A DNA stretch of 64,000 bases, from positions 310,001 through 374,000 of the forward strand of contig NZ_JACOON010000002.1 in assembly GCF_014287795.1 (NCBI RefSeq), read 5' to 3'. Positions 1 through 8,660 of this stretch are shown piece after piece; within the stretch, counting starts at the first letter, position 1, and each line of letters begins with the position of its first letter. This DNA is from Christensenella tenuis (GTDB taxonomy: Bacteria; Bacillota; Clostridia; Christensenellales; Christensenellaceae). A model generated the notes under the pieces. That model had not been told where the DNA came from. It worked only from the letters and a program-made list of their open reading frames with translations, and made no database searches. The translations under genes and the position numbers were made by a program.

Positions 1-1
1 G

Positions 2-1468
2 CGTTCGGATAACGAATGGTACGTGTCCGAGGACATGCTGGATACGGACTTGACTTTCTCGGCAACTTTTACAGATGTGAACGGAAACAGCCAAACGGTT
101 AAGACGAAGTCGCTCACAATTGCCAAAAAGGAATCAACCGTTGCGGCAACCGCAACTGCGAGCGTCTCCAAGGACACGATCGAAAAAGGCGAAAAAGTAA
201 AGTTTACCTTCAAGCTGAAAAACGAAGGGAACGTGACACTCGAAGAAGCGTCGCTCAAAGCTCCCCCGCTCTCCGACGGAGATCAGCTTGGAAAAACGTT
301 TTCGCTTGAACCGGGCGAGACCAAAATCATGACATGGGAAACCCCGCTCAACGAAAGCATTGATGTAAAACCTGTATTTAGCTATACGGCGGATGGAGAA
401 AAAGGAACCGCCAAGGCAGGCACGGTATCCGTCACGATTGACGGGGAAGCGCAGGCAAGCGCAACTCCGGAAGCGGATTCACTCGAAGTTGTTGCCACAG
501 CGAACAATACGCAGGTAAAGGCAGGCGAACAGGTCTCATTTGAAGTAACGGTGCGCAACCACGGATCAGAAGACCTCAAAAACCTGAAAGTAACCGATGC
601 GGACGGCAACAAAGTTACCTTTACGGGCACGCAGCTTGAAGCGGGCAGCGCAGCCAAAGGAACTTTGGAAGTCGCCTTGCAGGAAACAACGAATTTTGTT
701 TTCACGGCGACGGCAGAGGATGCGGACGGCAACAGCGTCAAAGCTGCTTCCGATCCCGTTGAAATTACGGTAGATACTATAGACCTTACGAGTGCCCTTA
801 CAATGGACGTTGCGTTTATTCCCGAGGTCAGCAAGGCCGGCCCGGTGGATTTCACATTCAAGGTCAAGAACAGCACGGGACAGGAGATTAAAAATATCGT
901 CATATCAGAGGCGACTCTCGGCCAGATCGCTGCGATTCCTTCGATGACGGAGGCGGAACAGGATATCACGCAGTCAATTCAGGTGGATCAAACGACAAGC
1001 TTTGTATTTACGATTTCCGGGGAGCTGCCTGATGGAACAAAGCTTGAATCGCAGACGCAGCAGCCTGCCACGGTCACTGTAAAGCAGGCGTTCGGCGGGA
1101 TGAGCACGATGTTGATCCTGCTGCTGATTGTGGTGATCGCCATTGCGGTAGTCGCGATTACGCTCGGCGTATTTATCCACAAGAATAAGAAGGCCGGCTA
1201 TACCGCGTTTGGCAAACGCAGGGATGGCGGCCCAAGCCCGCAGCAGCGTCCGCGGCAGGGAAATGGCGGAAATCGTCCTGGCGCCCAGCAGCATTATCAG
1301 GAACGCCCGCCGCAGGTGCGCCAGCAACAGCAGCGTTCCCGGGCTCAAATGCCGCGTGAGGAGATTGAGCCGCGCCAGCAGCGTCCGCAGGCGCCGAGAC
1401 AGAAGCAGCAAAGACCGCCTATTCCTAAAAAAGGCGGAAAAGGCTACAGTGACAGGAATAAATTCTGA
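2..1468 (+). CDS. Membrane-anchored surface protein with CARDB/DUF11-like repeats (5' end outside window)
   Basis: The frame is open to the first bases, so this is the C-terminal part of a longer gene; a GTG at 23 lies inside it and is not a convincing start. The visible part has at least three repeats of about 110 residues (motifs such as FKLKNEGNVTL, FEVTVRNHGSEDL, FTFKVKNSTGQEI) that look like extracellular CARDB/DUF11 beta-sandwich modules. One membrane segment (MLILLLIVVIAIAVVAITLG) follows, then a cytoplasmic tail of about 95 residues rich in Gln, Arg and Pro. This suggests a cell-surface protein with exported repeats. No LPXTG motif is present. The ligand is unknown. Confidence 0.75.
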   Translation, partial: RSDNEWYVSEDMLDTDLTFSATFTDVNGNSQTVKTKSLTIAKKESTVAATATASVSKDTIEKGEKVKFTFKLKNEGNVTLEEASLKAPPLSDGDQLGKTFSLEPGETKIMTWETPLNESIDVKPVFSYTADGEKGTAKAGTVSVTIDGEAQASATPEADSLEVVATANNTQVKAGEQVSFEVTVRNHGSEDLKNLKVTDADGNKVTFTGTQLEAGSAAKGTLEVALQETTNFVFTATAEDADGNSVKAASDPVEITVDTIDLTSALTMDVAFIPEVSKAGPVDFTFKVKNSTGQEIKNIVISEATLGQIAAIPSMTEAEQDITQSIQVDQTTSFVFTISGELPDGTKLESQTQQPATVTVKQAFGGMSTMLILLLIVVIAIAVVAITLGVFIHKNKKAGYTAFGKRRDGGPSPQQRPRQGNGGNRPGAQQHYQERPPQVRQQQQRSRAQMPREEIEPRQQRPQAPRQKQQRPPIPKKGGKGYSDRNKF

Positions 1469-1526
1469 TATCAGTCCGGATTGGATGCAGCCCCTCATGG
1501 AGGCTTCGTAAGACGGATAGATTTTG

Positions 1527-1560
1527 AAACGGTATGGCGGATAACGCCATACCGTTTTTT
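1527..1560 (+). terminator. Rho-independent terminator of the surface protein gene
   Basis: A perfect 12-bp stem (AACGGTATGGCG at 1528-1539 with CGCCATACCGTT at 1545-1556) has a 5-nt loop and runs into six T residues. It lies 60 bp after the stop codon. Confidence 0.9.
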
Positions 1561-1941
1561 CGTTTCAACCGAACTGCTTGCAGGCAATATCCCTAAAATG
1601 GCAGCGGCCCGGTATCCTGTATACACGCTCCCGGTATATTCCACGATACGCGATATGTTCGGCAATTCGTTTGAGAGTGTCAGGAGGCCGTTTTATTTCA
1701 TGGGTACGCGTGGCCAAGCCAGTTTAACTGCGGCAGGATCATGCCTGCCGAAAAAGCAGCCCTCCATAGCGGTTCCTTTAGAACGGTATAGCCAGATCCC
1801 AGATCAAATCCTATAAAAAAGGACTCTTTCCAAAGAAATTTATTTTCCTGCGCCGTGCAGGCGGATATATCGGGCAAGTGAAAGTTCAGGTTCTGCTATG
1901 TGAATAGTATGAGCTTGTATGCGCGGCGGAATAAAATCCGG
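1561..1941. other. Intergenic region with no supported gene
   Basis: Between the terminator at 1560 and the convergent TetR gene. A 111-codon open frame starting at 1481 runs through the terminator, has no ribosome binding site and resembles no family I know. I see no RNA gene, repeat or clear regulatory site. Confidence 0.5.
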
Positions 1942-2538
1942 TTAATATGATCCGCCATTCTGGTGAAAAAGGGGAGAAACCAAAATATCGTGAAACATAG
2001 ACCGGATATCCCTTCGCATATCTGTCCGCGATGTTCCGCTCGCGTAGCATTCGTTGATTACGCCCCACAGGCCATTGCACAGCAAGGCGGCGGTTTGCCG
2101 CGAAGGATATTTGGCTGTCATCTGGCGGCTGTGCCTGCGAATATATTCATCGACATTGCAAAAAATGTGATGGTAAAAAGCGGAATATAAATACGGGTTC
2201 CTCTCCGGGGACGTCCGGGAGAAAAACGCCAGGTTATTATAATAGAGGTTTAAAATACAGTCCAGCATATTGTAGTATCCCTGAAGGGCTGTATGGGATG
2301 GATTATTCTCTGCCTGCAGCCTGTGGTAGTCCCGCACGGCTTCGTCGATATAATCACGGAACATATCCTCGACCAGCGCATATTTATCGTCGTAGTGTGT
2401 ATAAAATGTGATGCGGCTGGTCATTCCGGTACGGCACAGCTCGCAGACTGTTACCTTCTCAAAGGGAACGCGGGAAAGAAGCTGGATCATGGTGCGTTTC
2501 AAGTTCTGTTTTGTTTTAATAATTCGTTTGTCTTCCAT
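1942..2538 (-). CDS. TetR/AcrR-family transcriptional regulator
   Basis: About 198 residues from the ATG at 2538. The N-terminus has the TetR helix-turn-helix pattern (TKQNLKRTMIQLLSRVPFEKVTV, then CELCRTGMTSRITFYTHYDDKYAL). The C-terminal two thirds is a helical ligand-binding or dimer domain with no recognisable ligand signature, resembling TetR_C_7/33-type proteins. An upstream in-frame ATG at 2583 would add 15 residues; neither start has a good Shine-Dalgarno sequence, and 2538 was chosen because TetR proteins usually begin just before the KTKQ helix. It is divergent from the membrane protein at 2721, which is a plausible target. Confidence 0.8.
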   Translation of the reverse strand: MEDKRIIKTKQNLKRTMIQLLSRVPFEKVTVCELCRTGMTSRITFYTHYDDKYALVEDMFRDYIDEAVRDYHRLQAENNPSHTALQGYYNMLDCILNLYYNNLAFFSRTSPERNPYLYSAFYHHIFCNVDEYIRRHSRQMTAKYPSRQTAALLCNGLWGVINECYASGTSRTDMRRDIRSMFHDILVSPLFHQNGGSY

Positions 2539-2720
2539 AAAAATTTTTATACACTTTCTGTTTTTTGTAATAATAAATGACATACATTTTAGAAGTGTGA
2601 TTGCTACTTTATGTCCTGGATATTAATATAACACATGTATAAATATAAGACAATTCGTCAGAAAAAATGAGGCAGGGATTTCGCCGCAGCCCGGATGTTG
2701 TGTGCGGAAAGGAAAAGTGG

Positions 2721-3305
2721 ATGAAAAAAAGACCGGTAGAAAAAATTGTCCGCGTGCTTACGCTCGCACCCATCATGGCGCTTCTGGCTCTTAGTATTTT
2801 GTTTGGGATACAACCGGAATTATTCGGGGGAACCGGCAATTATGGTGCGGCAGTTTTTTTTCTGACTGTTCTACCGCTGCTGGCGTATCCGCTACAGCGA
2901 GTCCTGCCGGGATGGAAGGATAAGGGACGGGATGGGCAGCGCAGGCTCGCTATATGGATGGCGGTCATCGGATATGTGGCGGGCATTTTGTACGCCCTTG
3001 CGGCTGCAGTGCCGGAACGTTTGATGCTTATCTACCTCGCCTACCTGTTTTCCGGCTGCCTGATCCTGCTGTTCAATAAGGGAATTAAAATCAAAGCAAG
3101 CGGGCATGCGTGCGGCGTGGCAGGACCGCTTGCCTTGCTGGTCTATTTATTGGGATCCGCCGCCTTGCTTGGGCTGCCTATCTTAGCGCTGGTTTATTGG
3201 GCGTCGCTCCGCATGGGGAGGCATACATGGCCGGAGCTTCTCCTTGGGAGCGTCCTGCCGCTCATTGCATTGCTTTCATCGATCGCTATTTTGATTCCAT
3301 TCTAA
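2721..3305 (+). CDS. PAP2-like integral membrane protein, probably degenerate
   Basis: 194 residues with five or six hydrophobic segments. The start at 2721 follows AAAGGAAAAG; an ATG at 2667 is possible but has no binding site. A KASGHACGVAGP segment and a later RMGRHTWPELLLGS segment resemble the PSGH and SR-x5-H motifs of the type 2 phosphatidic acid phosphatase superfamily. The first PAP2 motif (K-x6-RP) is not evident, so catalysis is uncertain. It may be a lipid phosphatase relative or a non-catalytic membrane protein. It is divergent from the TetR gene, which may control it. Confidence 0.5.
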   Translation: MKKRPVEKIVRVLTLAPIMALLALSILFGIQPELFGGTGNYGAAVFFLTVLPLLAYPLQRVLPGWKDKGRDGQRRLAIWMAVIGYVAGILYALAAAVPERLMLIYLAYLFSGCLILLFNKGIKIKASGHACGVAGPLALLVYLLGSAALLGLPILALVYWASLRMGRHTWPELLLGSVLPLIALLSSIAILIPF

Positions 3306-3468
3306 ATCTGCTGCGGGAGGTTATAAAGACAAAAAGGCTGGGCTTCCAGCACAGACCCGATGGGGGAAGAGTAGAAAAAAGCGCCTAAACTTCGAGGGGG
3401 TGAATGGAAGTGCGGCATGCCAGGATAAGAGAAACTGCAGGACGGAGGCAGATGCTTCCGTTTTCATG
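3306..3468. other. Short convergent intergenic stretch
   Basis: It lies between the PAP2-like gene and the terminator of the small minus-strand gene. No open frame with a binding site and no recognisable RNA. Confidence 0.4.
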
Positions 3469-3498
3469 TAAAAAAATGGAGCAAAGTTTTTTTACTCC
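3469..3498 (-). terminator. Terminator of the small hypothetical gene
   Basis: On the minus strand, GGAGTAAA pairs with TTTGCTCC (8 bp including one G-U) around a 5-nt AAAAC loop and is followed by a run of T residues. It lies just past the stop of the gene ending at 3505. Confidence 0.75.
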
Positions 3499-3504
3499 GG
3501 TACG

Positions 3505-3774
3505 TTACGGTTCATCGGAATCGATTATCTGAATTTCGAACTTCTCATACGGGAACTGATCTACAAAGTCATCCGGCCTGAAAGTTGCCTTGCGGAAGAG
3601 ACCCAACTGCTTAGTGTGGTTTGTGTGCCACATAGGCACTTCGATATCGAATTCCTTGGCAAAATGTTCGATGCATTCCAGAATTGCCGCGGACATATCG
3701 CTCTTCTTACTTGTAAAAGTGTCTGCCTTGACCGTCTTACCATTCTGATAAAGTTTACCCCATAATGTCAGCAT
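3505..3774 (-). CDS. Conserved hypothetical protein, about 89 residues
   Basis: The start at 3774 (MLTLWGKLYQNGK) was chosen because AAAGGA lies 8 nt upstream; ATG codons at 3783 and 3816 are alternatives. The protein is soluble, single-domain and mixed alpha/beta, with a central ECIEHFAKEFDIEVPMW segment and a C-terminal FEIQIIDSDEP strand. It gives the impression of a small family common in Clostridia, but no function can be assigned. It is monocistronic, with its own terminator. Confidence 0.6.
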   Translation of the reverse strand: MLTLWGKLYQNGKTVKADTFTSKKSDMSAAILECIEHFAKEFDIEVPMWHTNHTKQLGLFRKATFRPDDFVDQFPYEKFEIQIIDSDEP

Positions 3775-3921
3775 ATTGTCCATCCTTTGCTTGCTTCTGC
3801 ATATTTTCCAGCCCATCCGGCTGGGGAAATCCGAACTGTCCTCAAGGCCGGTGTTATTTTTCCATTATATCGAAAGAAAGAAAAAAATGAAAGTGCGAAG
3901 GGAAAAAAGAATATAGTTTCA

Positions 3922-3937
3922 GGTTTAACGTTTGACT
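3922..3937 (+). promoter_or_regulatory. Candidate LacI-type operator O1
   Basis: GGTTTAACGTTTGACT is the exact reverse complement of the site at 4212-4227 and shares the half AACGTTTGACT with the perfect palindrome at 7451-7466. It lies about 85 bp upstream of the -35 box. It is probably bound by the LacI-family repressor encoded at 6446. Confidence 0.7.
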
Positions 3938-4020
3938 GAATTTGGGTTTCTCACCATGCTTTTTTGGTGCCGGATTCATTCCGAAAATAAATAAAAGAGT
4001 GGGAAATATTGAAATAGCTC

Positions 4021-4050
4021 TTGACAACTCCGCCAGGGCGATACTATAAT
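4021..4050 (+). promoter_or_regulatory. Sigma-A promoter of the URO-D/rbs operon
   Basis: TTGACA at 4021-4026 and TATAAT at 4045-4050, both consensus, are separated by 18 bp. Transcription would start near 4057, giving a leader of about 134 nt. The promoter is flanked by operators O1 and O2. Confidence 0.85.
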
Positions 4051-4062
4051 AAAGTCACATTC

Positions 4063-4094
4063 AAAAGCCAATGATTTGTGCATAAAAAGCCAAT
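4063..4094 (+). repeat. Direct repeat AAAAGCCAAT in the 5' leader
   Basis: AAAAGCCAAT occurs at 4063-4072 and 4085-4094, 22 bp apart (about two helical turns), just after the predicted transcription start. It could be a binding site for a second regulator or chance. Confidence 0.4.
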
Positions 4095-4190
4095 ATTTCG
4101 AACAATTATAATTTGGAACTGCGAACTCTGTAATGCCGTTGATGCCGATATATTGAACGAATAAGCATTTGTGAAAGCGAGGAATCAGAA

Positions 4191-5429
4191 ATGAATTCGA
4201 AAGAACGAATTAGTCAAACGTTAAACCACAAACAACCCGATAGAGTTCCCATTGACTGCGGCGGACATCGGTCAAGCAATTTTTCAGTCCATGCATATAA
4301 AAATCTGCGGGAATATTTGGGCCTTGAACCCGGAACGCTCTATGTATATGACGTCATCCAGCAGCTTGTGATCCCGGGAGAAGATATCATTGAGTTGTTT
4401 GGGATCGACGTGATTGACTTAGGAAGGGATTTCTCACTCGATACCAGCTATTGGAAGGACTGGGTTCTGGAAGACGGCACCGAAGTCAAAATACCGGCCT
4501 TTGTCGATCTGCGCAAACAGGGAGCCGATACGCTGATGTATAACGCCAAAGGAAAGCCCATTGCGATCCAGAAGGAAGGATGCCTCTATTTCGAACAAAC
4601 GGCTTTCCCACGGGAAAACGATGCGGGCGATGATTTTTCCGATTTAGAAGACCAGATGCACGATGTGATGTGGTTCGAAGTCGGCGCTCCGCCCGCCCCC
4701 TTTGGCTACAACGGAACGGATCTGGAGAAGAGGAAGAAAAGTGCGAAAGATTTGGCGCATAAATGGGATAAAGCGGTATACGGCCTGTTCGGAGCTAATT
4801 TTTATGAAGCCGCACAGTTTGTTTTCAAAATGGATCAGGCGCTCTATAATCTTGCGGCTGAACCCAAAATGATGCATAATTTCCTGGATAAAATGCTTGA
4901 AATCCATATGAAAAACCTGGAACAATATCTTGCGGCCTGCGGCGATGAGCTTGATGTGCTTGGCGTGGGGGACGATCTCGGCATGCAGGTTGGCCCGCAA
5001 ATTTCGCCTGCAATGTATCGTGAGTTTTTCAAACCGCGCCACGCGGCTTTGTGGGAATACGCGAAAAAATTGAAGCCACACCTTAAACTTTGCCTGCACT
5101 CGTGCGGCGGAATTGAACCGCTTCTCGCCGATATTATTGATGCGGGAATGGATGCGGTAAACCCTGTGCAGATCAGTTGCGAGGGGATGGACCTCAAAAC
5201 GCTGAAACAAAAATATGGAAAAGATATTACTTTCTGGGGCGGCGGATGCGACACGCGGGACGTCCTCCCGAATGGTACTCCGCAAGAGGTACGCGAACAT
5301 GTCCTCAGGAACCTGGATATCATGTTCCGGGATGGCGGTTTTGTATTCCAGCAAGTACATAATATTATGGCAAATGTTCCGCCGCAGAATATCGTAGCAA
5401 TGTTCCGGGCGGTACGTGAATATGCATGA
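4191..5429 (+). CDS. URO-D superfamily protein with intact zinc-ligand motif (MtaA/MtbA-like)
   Basis: 412 residues. The fold family covers uroporphyrinogen decarboxylase and the cobalamin-dependent methyltransferases MtaA/MtbA. The methyltransferase zinc signature His-X-Cys...Cys is visible: H303 and C305 in LHSCGG, and C353 in WGGGCDTRD. That favours a methyl-transfer role over porphyrin decarboxylation; no other haem or porphyrin gene is nearby. It is the first gene of the LacI-controlled island, starting after GCGAGGA, and operator O2 lies inside codons 8-13. No corrinoid protein is encoded in the window, so the methyl acceptor is unknown. Confidence 0.8.
   Translation: MNSKERISQTLNHKQPDRVPIDCGGHRSSNFSVHAYKNLREYLGLEPGTLYVYDVIQQLVIPGEDIIELFGIDVIDLGRDFSLDTSYWKDWVLEDGTEVKIPAFVDLRKQGADTLMYNAKGKPIAIQKEGCLYFEQTAFPRENDAGDDFSDLEDQMHDVMWFEVGAPPAPFGYNGTDLEKRKKSAKDLAHKWDKAVYGLFGANFYEAAQFVFKMDQALYNLAAEPKMMHNFLDKMLEIHMKNLEQYLAACGDELDVLGVGDDLGMQVGPQISPAMYREFFKPRHAALWEYAKKLKPHLKLCLHSCGGIEPLLADIIDAGMDAVNPVQISCEGMDLKTLKQKYGKDITFWGGGCDTRDVLPNGTPQEVREHVLRNLDIMFRDGGFVFQQVHNIMANVPPQNIVAMFRAVREYA
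4212..4227 (+). promoter_or_regulatory. Candidate LacI-type operator O2, inside the coding sequence
   Basis: AGTCAAACGTTAAACC is the exact inverse of O1, with centres 290 bp apart. It lies about 155 bp downstream of the predicted transcription start, within the first codons of the URO-D gene. Placement on both sides of the promoter suits repression by DNA looping. Confidence 0.7.
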
Positions 5430-5440
5430 GGATAAAAAAG

Positions 5441-6325
5441 ATGAAAGTATTGAATTTTGGTTCGCTTAATGTTGATTATGTTTATGATGTGCCGCATTTC
5501 GTATGTGCCGGCGAGACGATCGCCAGCAGCGGCCGCGGGATTTATAGCGGCGGAAAGGGGCTGAATCAATCGGTTGCGGCAGCGCGTGCGGGGCTTCCCG
5601 TATACCATGCGGGCAGTGTCGGGCCGGATGGTGGGATTCTGGTGGATACCCTCCGCCAAAACGGCGTCAATACGGATTTTATAAAGCTTCAGGATGCGCC
5701 GAGCGGGCATACGGTGATTCAGGTGGACCCGAATGGGCAAAACTGTATTATTGTATTTGGCGGGACAAACCGTATGATTGGGAAGGATCATATTGACGGT
5801 GTATTTGGCGGCTGCGCATGCGGCGACATTCTTTTGTTGCAAAATGAGGTCAATAACGGGGCATATATCATCCAAAAAGCGCATGAAACCGGAATGACGG
5901 TGATGCTGAATCCTTCGCCGTTTGATGAAGAGATACGAAATCTCCCGCTGGACTTGGTCGATTATTTCGTCTTGAATGAAATTGAAGGAGCGGGGATCGC
6001 GGGGACAGAAGACCCGGAAAAAATCCTTGAAACTATTTTTTCCCGCTATCCGTCCGCGCAGATACTTCTTACGCTTGGAATGCTCGGTTCCGTATATTAT
6101 GACGGAAACTGCGTATACCGCCAGGCTGCATTTCCGGTGGAAGCGGTAGATACGACTGGCGCGGGGGACACTTTTCTGGGCTACTTTACCTATGGGATTG
6201 TAAAAGGACTGGAACCGCAGGAAATCCTGCGGCTTGCCTCGCGGGCTTCCGCAATTACGGTGACACGAAAAGGGGCTGCCGGATCGATTCCGAATTTGGA
6301 AGAAGTCTTGCGTGAAACTTTTTAG
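5441..6325 (+). CDS. Ribokinase-like PfkB-family sugar kinase
   Basis: 294 residues. The PfkB signatures are present: GGKGLNQSVAAARAG near the N-terminus, and DTTGAGDTFLGYF with the catalytic Asp near the C-terminus. It phosphorylates a sugar, by analogy ribose at C5, after import by the adjacent rbs-type transporter and mutarotation by RbsD. The start at 5441 is preceded by GAGG; an ATG at 5426 overlapping the URO-D stop would add five residues. The substrate is unproven and could be another pentose or a modified furanose. Confidence 0.85.
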   Translation: MKVLNFGSLNVDYVYDVPHFVCAGETIASSGRGIYSGGKGLNQSVAAARAGLPVYHAGSVGPDGGILVDTLRQNGVNTDFIKLQDAPSGHTVIQVDPNGQNCIIVFGGTNRMIGKDHIDGVFGGCACGDILLLQNEVNNGAYIIQKAHETGMTVMLNPSPFDEEIRNLPLDLVDYFVLNEIEGAGIAGTEDPEKILETIFSRYPSAQILLTLGMLGSVYYDGNCVYRQAAFPVEAVDTTGAGDTFLGYFTYGIVKGLEPQEILRLASRASAITVTRKGAAGSIPNLEEVLRETF

Positions 6326-6445
6326 CAAGATGGAAAAGAAAAATGAATCAAACGATTGATTCATGAAAAGAAATATGGTATGGTAAGGGTAACTTCAATA
6401 GGATTTCCCAATGGCAGGATCGAAACAACGAAAGCAAACAATGAA

Positions 6446-7435
6446 ATGATAACACTAAAAGACGTTGCAAAAAGGGCGGGCGTTTCTCCAAGCACCGTGT
6501 CATACGTATTGAGCGGAAAGAAAAAAGTCAAGGAAGAAACACGCTCCAAAATTTATGAGGCGGTAAAAACGCTGAACTATTCACCGAATAAAGTTGCCCG
6601 GAGCTTGAAGACGAATTCCACCAATACAATCGGCGTGATGGTAAATAATCTCAGCGATATGTTTTTTATCGACATACTGAAAGCCATCGAAAGTACGGCG
6701 TACGAATATAAATACAATGTCATTTTGTGCGACGCCGTTAACTCGGAAGAACGGGAAATCAGCAATCTAAGAAGCTTGCTTGGCCAGAGGATCGACGGCC
6801 TGATCTTCGCGGGAACAGGCAAAAACAAAAAATTAAACCTGGATCGCTTGGGAATACCGGTCGTAACGCTGGACCGCTCTGCGGGCAGCGGCAGCGGTTC
6901 AATCTATGTGGATAACGTAAAAGGAGGGGAACTGGCGACGGAGCACCTGATTCAAGCGGGAAAGCTGCCCATTGCGCTGATCACCTATTCTACCCTGATC
7001 AGTACGTTCTTTGACAGGATGTACGGATACCGGAAAACGCTTGAAAAATACGGACTTCCGTATAACGAAGACCTTGTTGTCGTAACGGACTTTGGTACCT
7101 ATAACGAGGGTTACAATGCAGTCCGGGAGCTTCTAAAACGAAAGGTTGAGTTCCAGTCGCTTTTTGCGGTCAATGACATGCTTGCCCTTGGCGCCATGCG
7201 CGCTTTGGTGGAGGAACACTATAAAATTCCGGAGGATATAAGTGTGGTCGGTTATGACGATATCCCGATTGCCAAGCTGTTTCTTCCCGCTCTTACCACA
7301 GTATCCCAGCCGCAGTACCAAATTGGCCGGAAAGCAACGGAATTATTGATTAGAACCATCAACAAAGAACCCATTGAAGAGGCGGAGAAATCCATTGTGA
7401 TAACGCCTGAATTGATTGTACGGGAAACTGCCTAA
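6446..7435 (+). CDS. LacI-family transcriptional repressor
   Basis: 329 residues from the ATG at 6446, which gives the canonical N-terminus MITLKDVAKRAGVSPSTVSY. An earlier ATG at 6356 would add an unlikely 30-residue extension. A helix-turn-helix covers residues 1-25, a hinge helix follows (YSPNKVARSLK), then a periplasmic-binding-protein-like effector domain of the RbsR/PurR type. It lies inside the operon it probably controls. Three sites sharing AACGTTTGACT (3922, 4212, 7451) are its likely operators. The inducer is probably the imported sugar or its phosphate. Confidence 0.9.
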   Translation: MITLKDVAKRAGVSPSTVSYVLSGKKKVKEETRSKIYEAVKTLNYSPNKVARSLKTNSTNTIGVMVNNLSDMFFIDILKAIESTAYEYKYNVILCDAVNSEEREISNLRSLLGQRIDGLIFAGTGKNKKLNLDRLGIPVVTLDRSAGSGSGSIYVDNVKGGELATEHLIQAGKLPIALITYSTLISTFFDRMYGYRKTLEKYGLPYNEDLVVVTDFGTYNEGYNAVRELLKRKVEFQSLFAVNDMLALGAMRALVEEHYKIPEDISVVGYDDIPIAKLFLPALTTVSQPQYQIGRKATELLIRTINKEPIEEAEKSIVITPELIVRETA

Positions 7436-7450
7436 AAAATTTACCATTTT

Positions 7451-7466
7451 AGTCAAACGTTTGACT
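7451..7466 (+). promoter_or_regulatory. Perfect palindromic LacI-type operator O3
   Basis: AGTCAAACGTTTGACT is a perfect 16-bp palindrome between the lacI stop and the binding-protein gene. Its right half includes TTGACT, which could be the -35 box of an internal promoter; the -10 match is weak. Confidence 0.8.
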
Positions 7467-7586
7467 ATATCTGTTCACTGTTTTTTGTATGCGGCAGACA
7501 CGCGGCTCCGCACAAATAAATTTAAAAATCAATTTGGATATGATTATCCAGAAAACCAATCTATCTCAAACGAGGAGGAAAAAGAA

Positions 7587-8630
7587 ATGAAAAAAGTATT
7601 GGCTATGGTTCTGTGCATCGTAATGGCAGCGGCATTTATGGTGTCCTGCACAAGCGCGCCGGCTCCGAATACGGATCCTGCGGCGCCGGCGGATGGCACG
7701 ACAGAAACGGCGGCTCCCGCCGCGGATGCTTCGGCAGCCGGAGATGCGTCTGGCGAAACGGGGACGGCAGGGGCAAAAGATGTAAAACTGGCATTGGTGC
7801 TGCATGCGCTCAACAGTTCCTTCTTTGCAAAGATTCAGGAAGGCGCCATTCAGGCGGGAAAAGACCTTGGGATTACGGTGGATGTTATGGCTCCGCCAAC
7901 GCCGGATAACCTGACGGATCAGGTCAACATGATCGAATCTTGTATCGCTGCAGACTATGATGGGATCGCAACGGTCACATGGGATCCGGACGGTTTTAAC
8001 GATGTTATAAAAAAAGCGCAGGATGCTGGAATAACGGTTGTCGGGACCAATCAAGATTCCCCGGATTGCGGACGTGAAGCATTTGTGGGGCAGGACTCAG
8101 AAGATGCTGGTTATCAGCTTGGAAAATATATGTTTGAAAATGTCATGAAAGGCGAAGGGAAATTTATTATTACGACTTGCGCGCCTACAAATACTTCGCT
8201 GATCGACCGGACGAACGGAATTCTTCGGGCGAAAGAGGAATATCCCAACATTGAATATGTCGATATAGTTGACATTGGTTCAGACCTTACAGAGGCGGTT
8301 GGTGTTATTGAGAACGCGTATCTTGCACATCCCGACGTAACGGCTTTTATAGGAGTCGACGTATACAGCGAAGCAATCGGCACTTTTGTAGAATCCCAGG
8401 GCTTGCAGGGCAAGGTGTACGGCGGCGGATTTGACCTCACGGAAGGTACGCTCGCCCACATCAAAAACAACGCCATGCAGGCCACGGTGGGGCAGAACCC
8501 ATTCCTTCAGGGATATTACCCGATAGTTGAAATGTACCTGAATGAAGTATACGGTTCTCAGCTTCTGGATATCAATACGGGTGCGTTCATGGTAACGGCT
8601 GAAAATGTAGACAGCGTTGAGCCGGAATAA
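7587..8630 (+). CDS. Ribose-type ABC transporter substrate-binding lipoprotein
   Basis: 347 residues from the ATG at 7587, which follows CGAGGAGG. The N-terminus is a lipoprotein signal ending in the lipobox MVSC, followed by an Ala/Pro/Thr-rich linker, so it is anchored outside the membrane. The mature part is an RbsB-like type 1 periplasmic binding fold (ALVLHALNSSFFAKIQEGA, GRLGxxx absent, SCIAADYDGIATVTWD). It delivers a sugar to the permease and ATPase encoded next. It is clearly paralogous to the truncated protein at 63208. Confidence 0.9.
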   Translation: MKKVLAMVLCIVMAAAFMVSCTSAPAPNTDPAAPADGTTETAAPAADASAAGDASGETGTAGAKDVKLALVLHALNSSFFAKIQEGAIQAGKDLGITVDVMAPPTPDNLTDQVNMIESCIAADYDGIATVTWDPDGFNDVIKKAQDAGITVVGTNQDSPDCGREAFVGQDSEDAGYQLGKYMFENVMKGEGKFIITTCAPTNTSLIDRTNGILRAKEEYPNIEYVDIVDIGSDLTEAVGVIENAYLAHPDVTAFIGVDVYSEAIGTFVESQGLQGKVYGGGFDLTEGTLAHIKNNAMQATVGQNPFLQGYYPIVEMYLNEVYGSQLLDINTGAFMVTAENVDSVEPE

Positions 8631-8660
8631 GAAAAGCGGCATAGATAAAGCGTGAGTGTT

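Noticed and set aside
1481..1816. 111-codon frame after the surface protein gene
   Set aside because: It spans a strong terminator, lacks a ribosome binding site and resembles nothing known.
4844..6364. 506-codon open frame on the minus strand
   Set aside because: It is antisense to the URO-D and kinase genes, which have clear family motifs, and has no binding site or family similarity.
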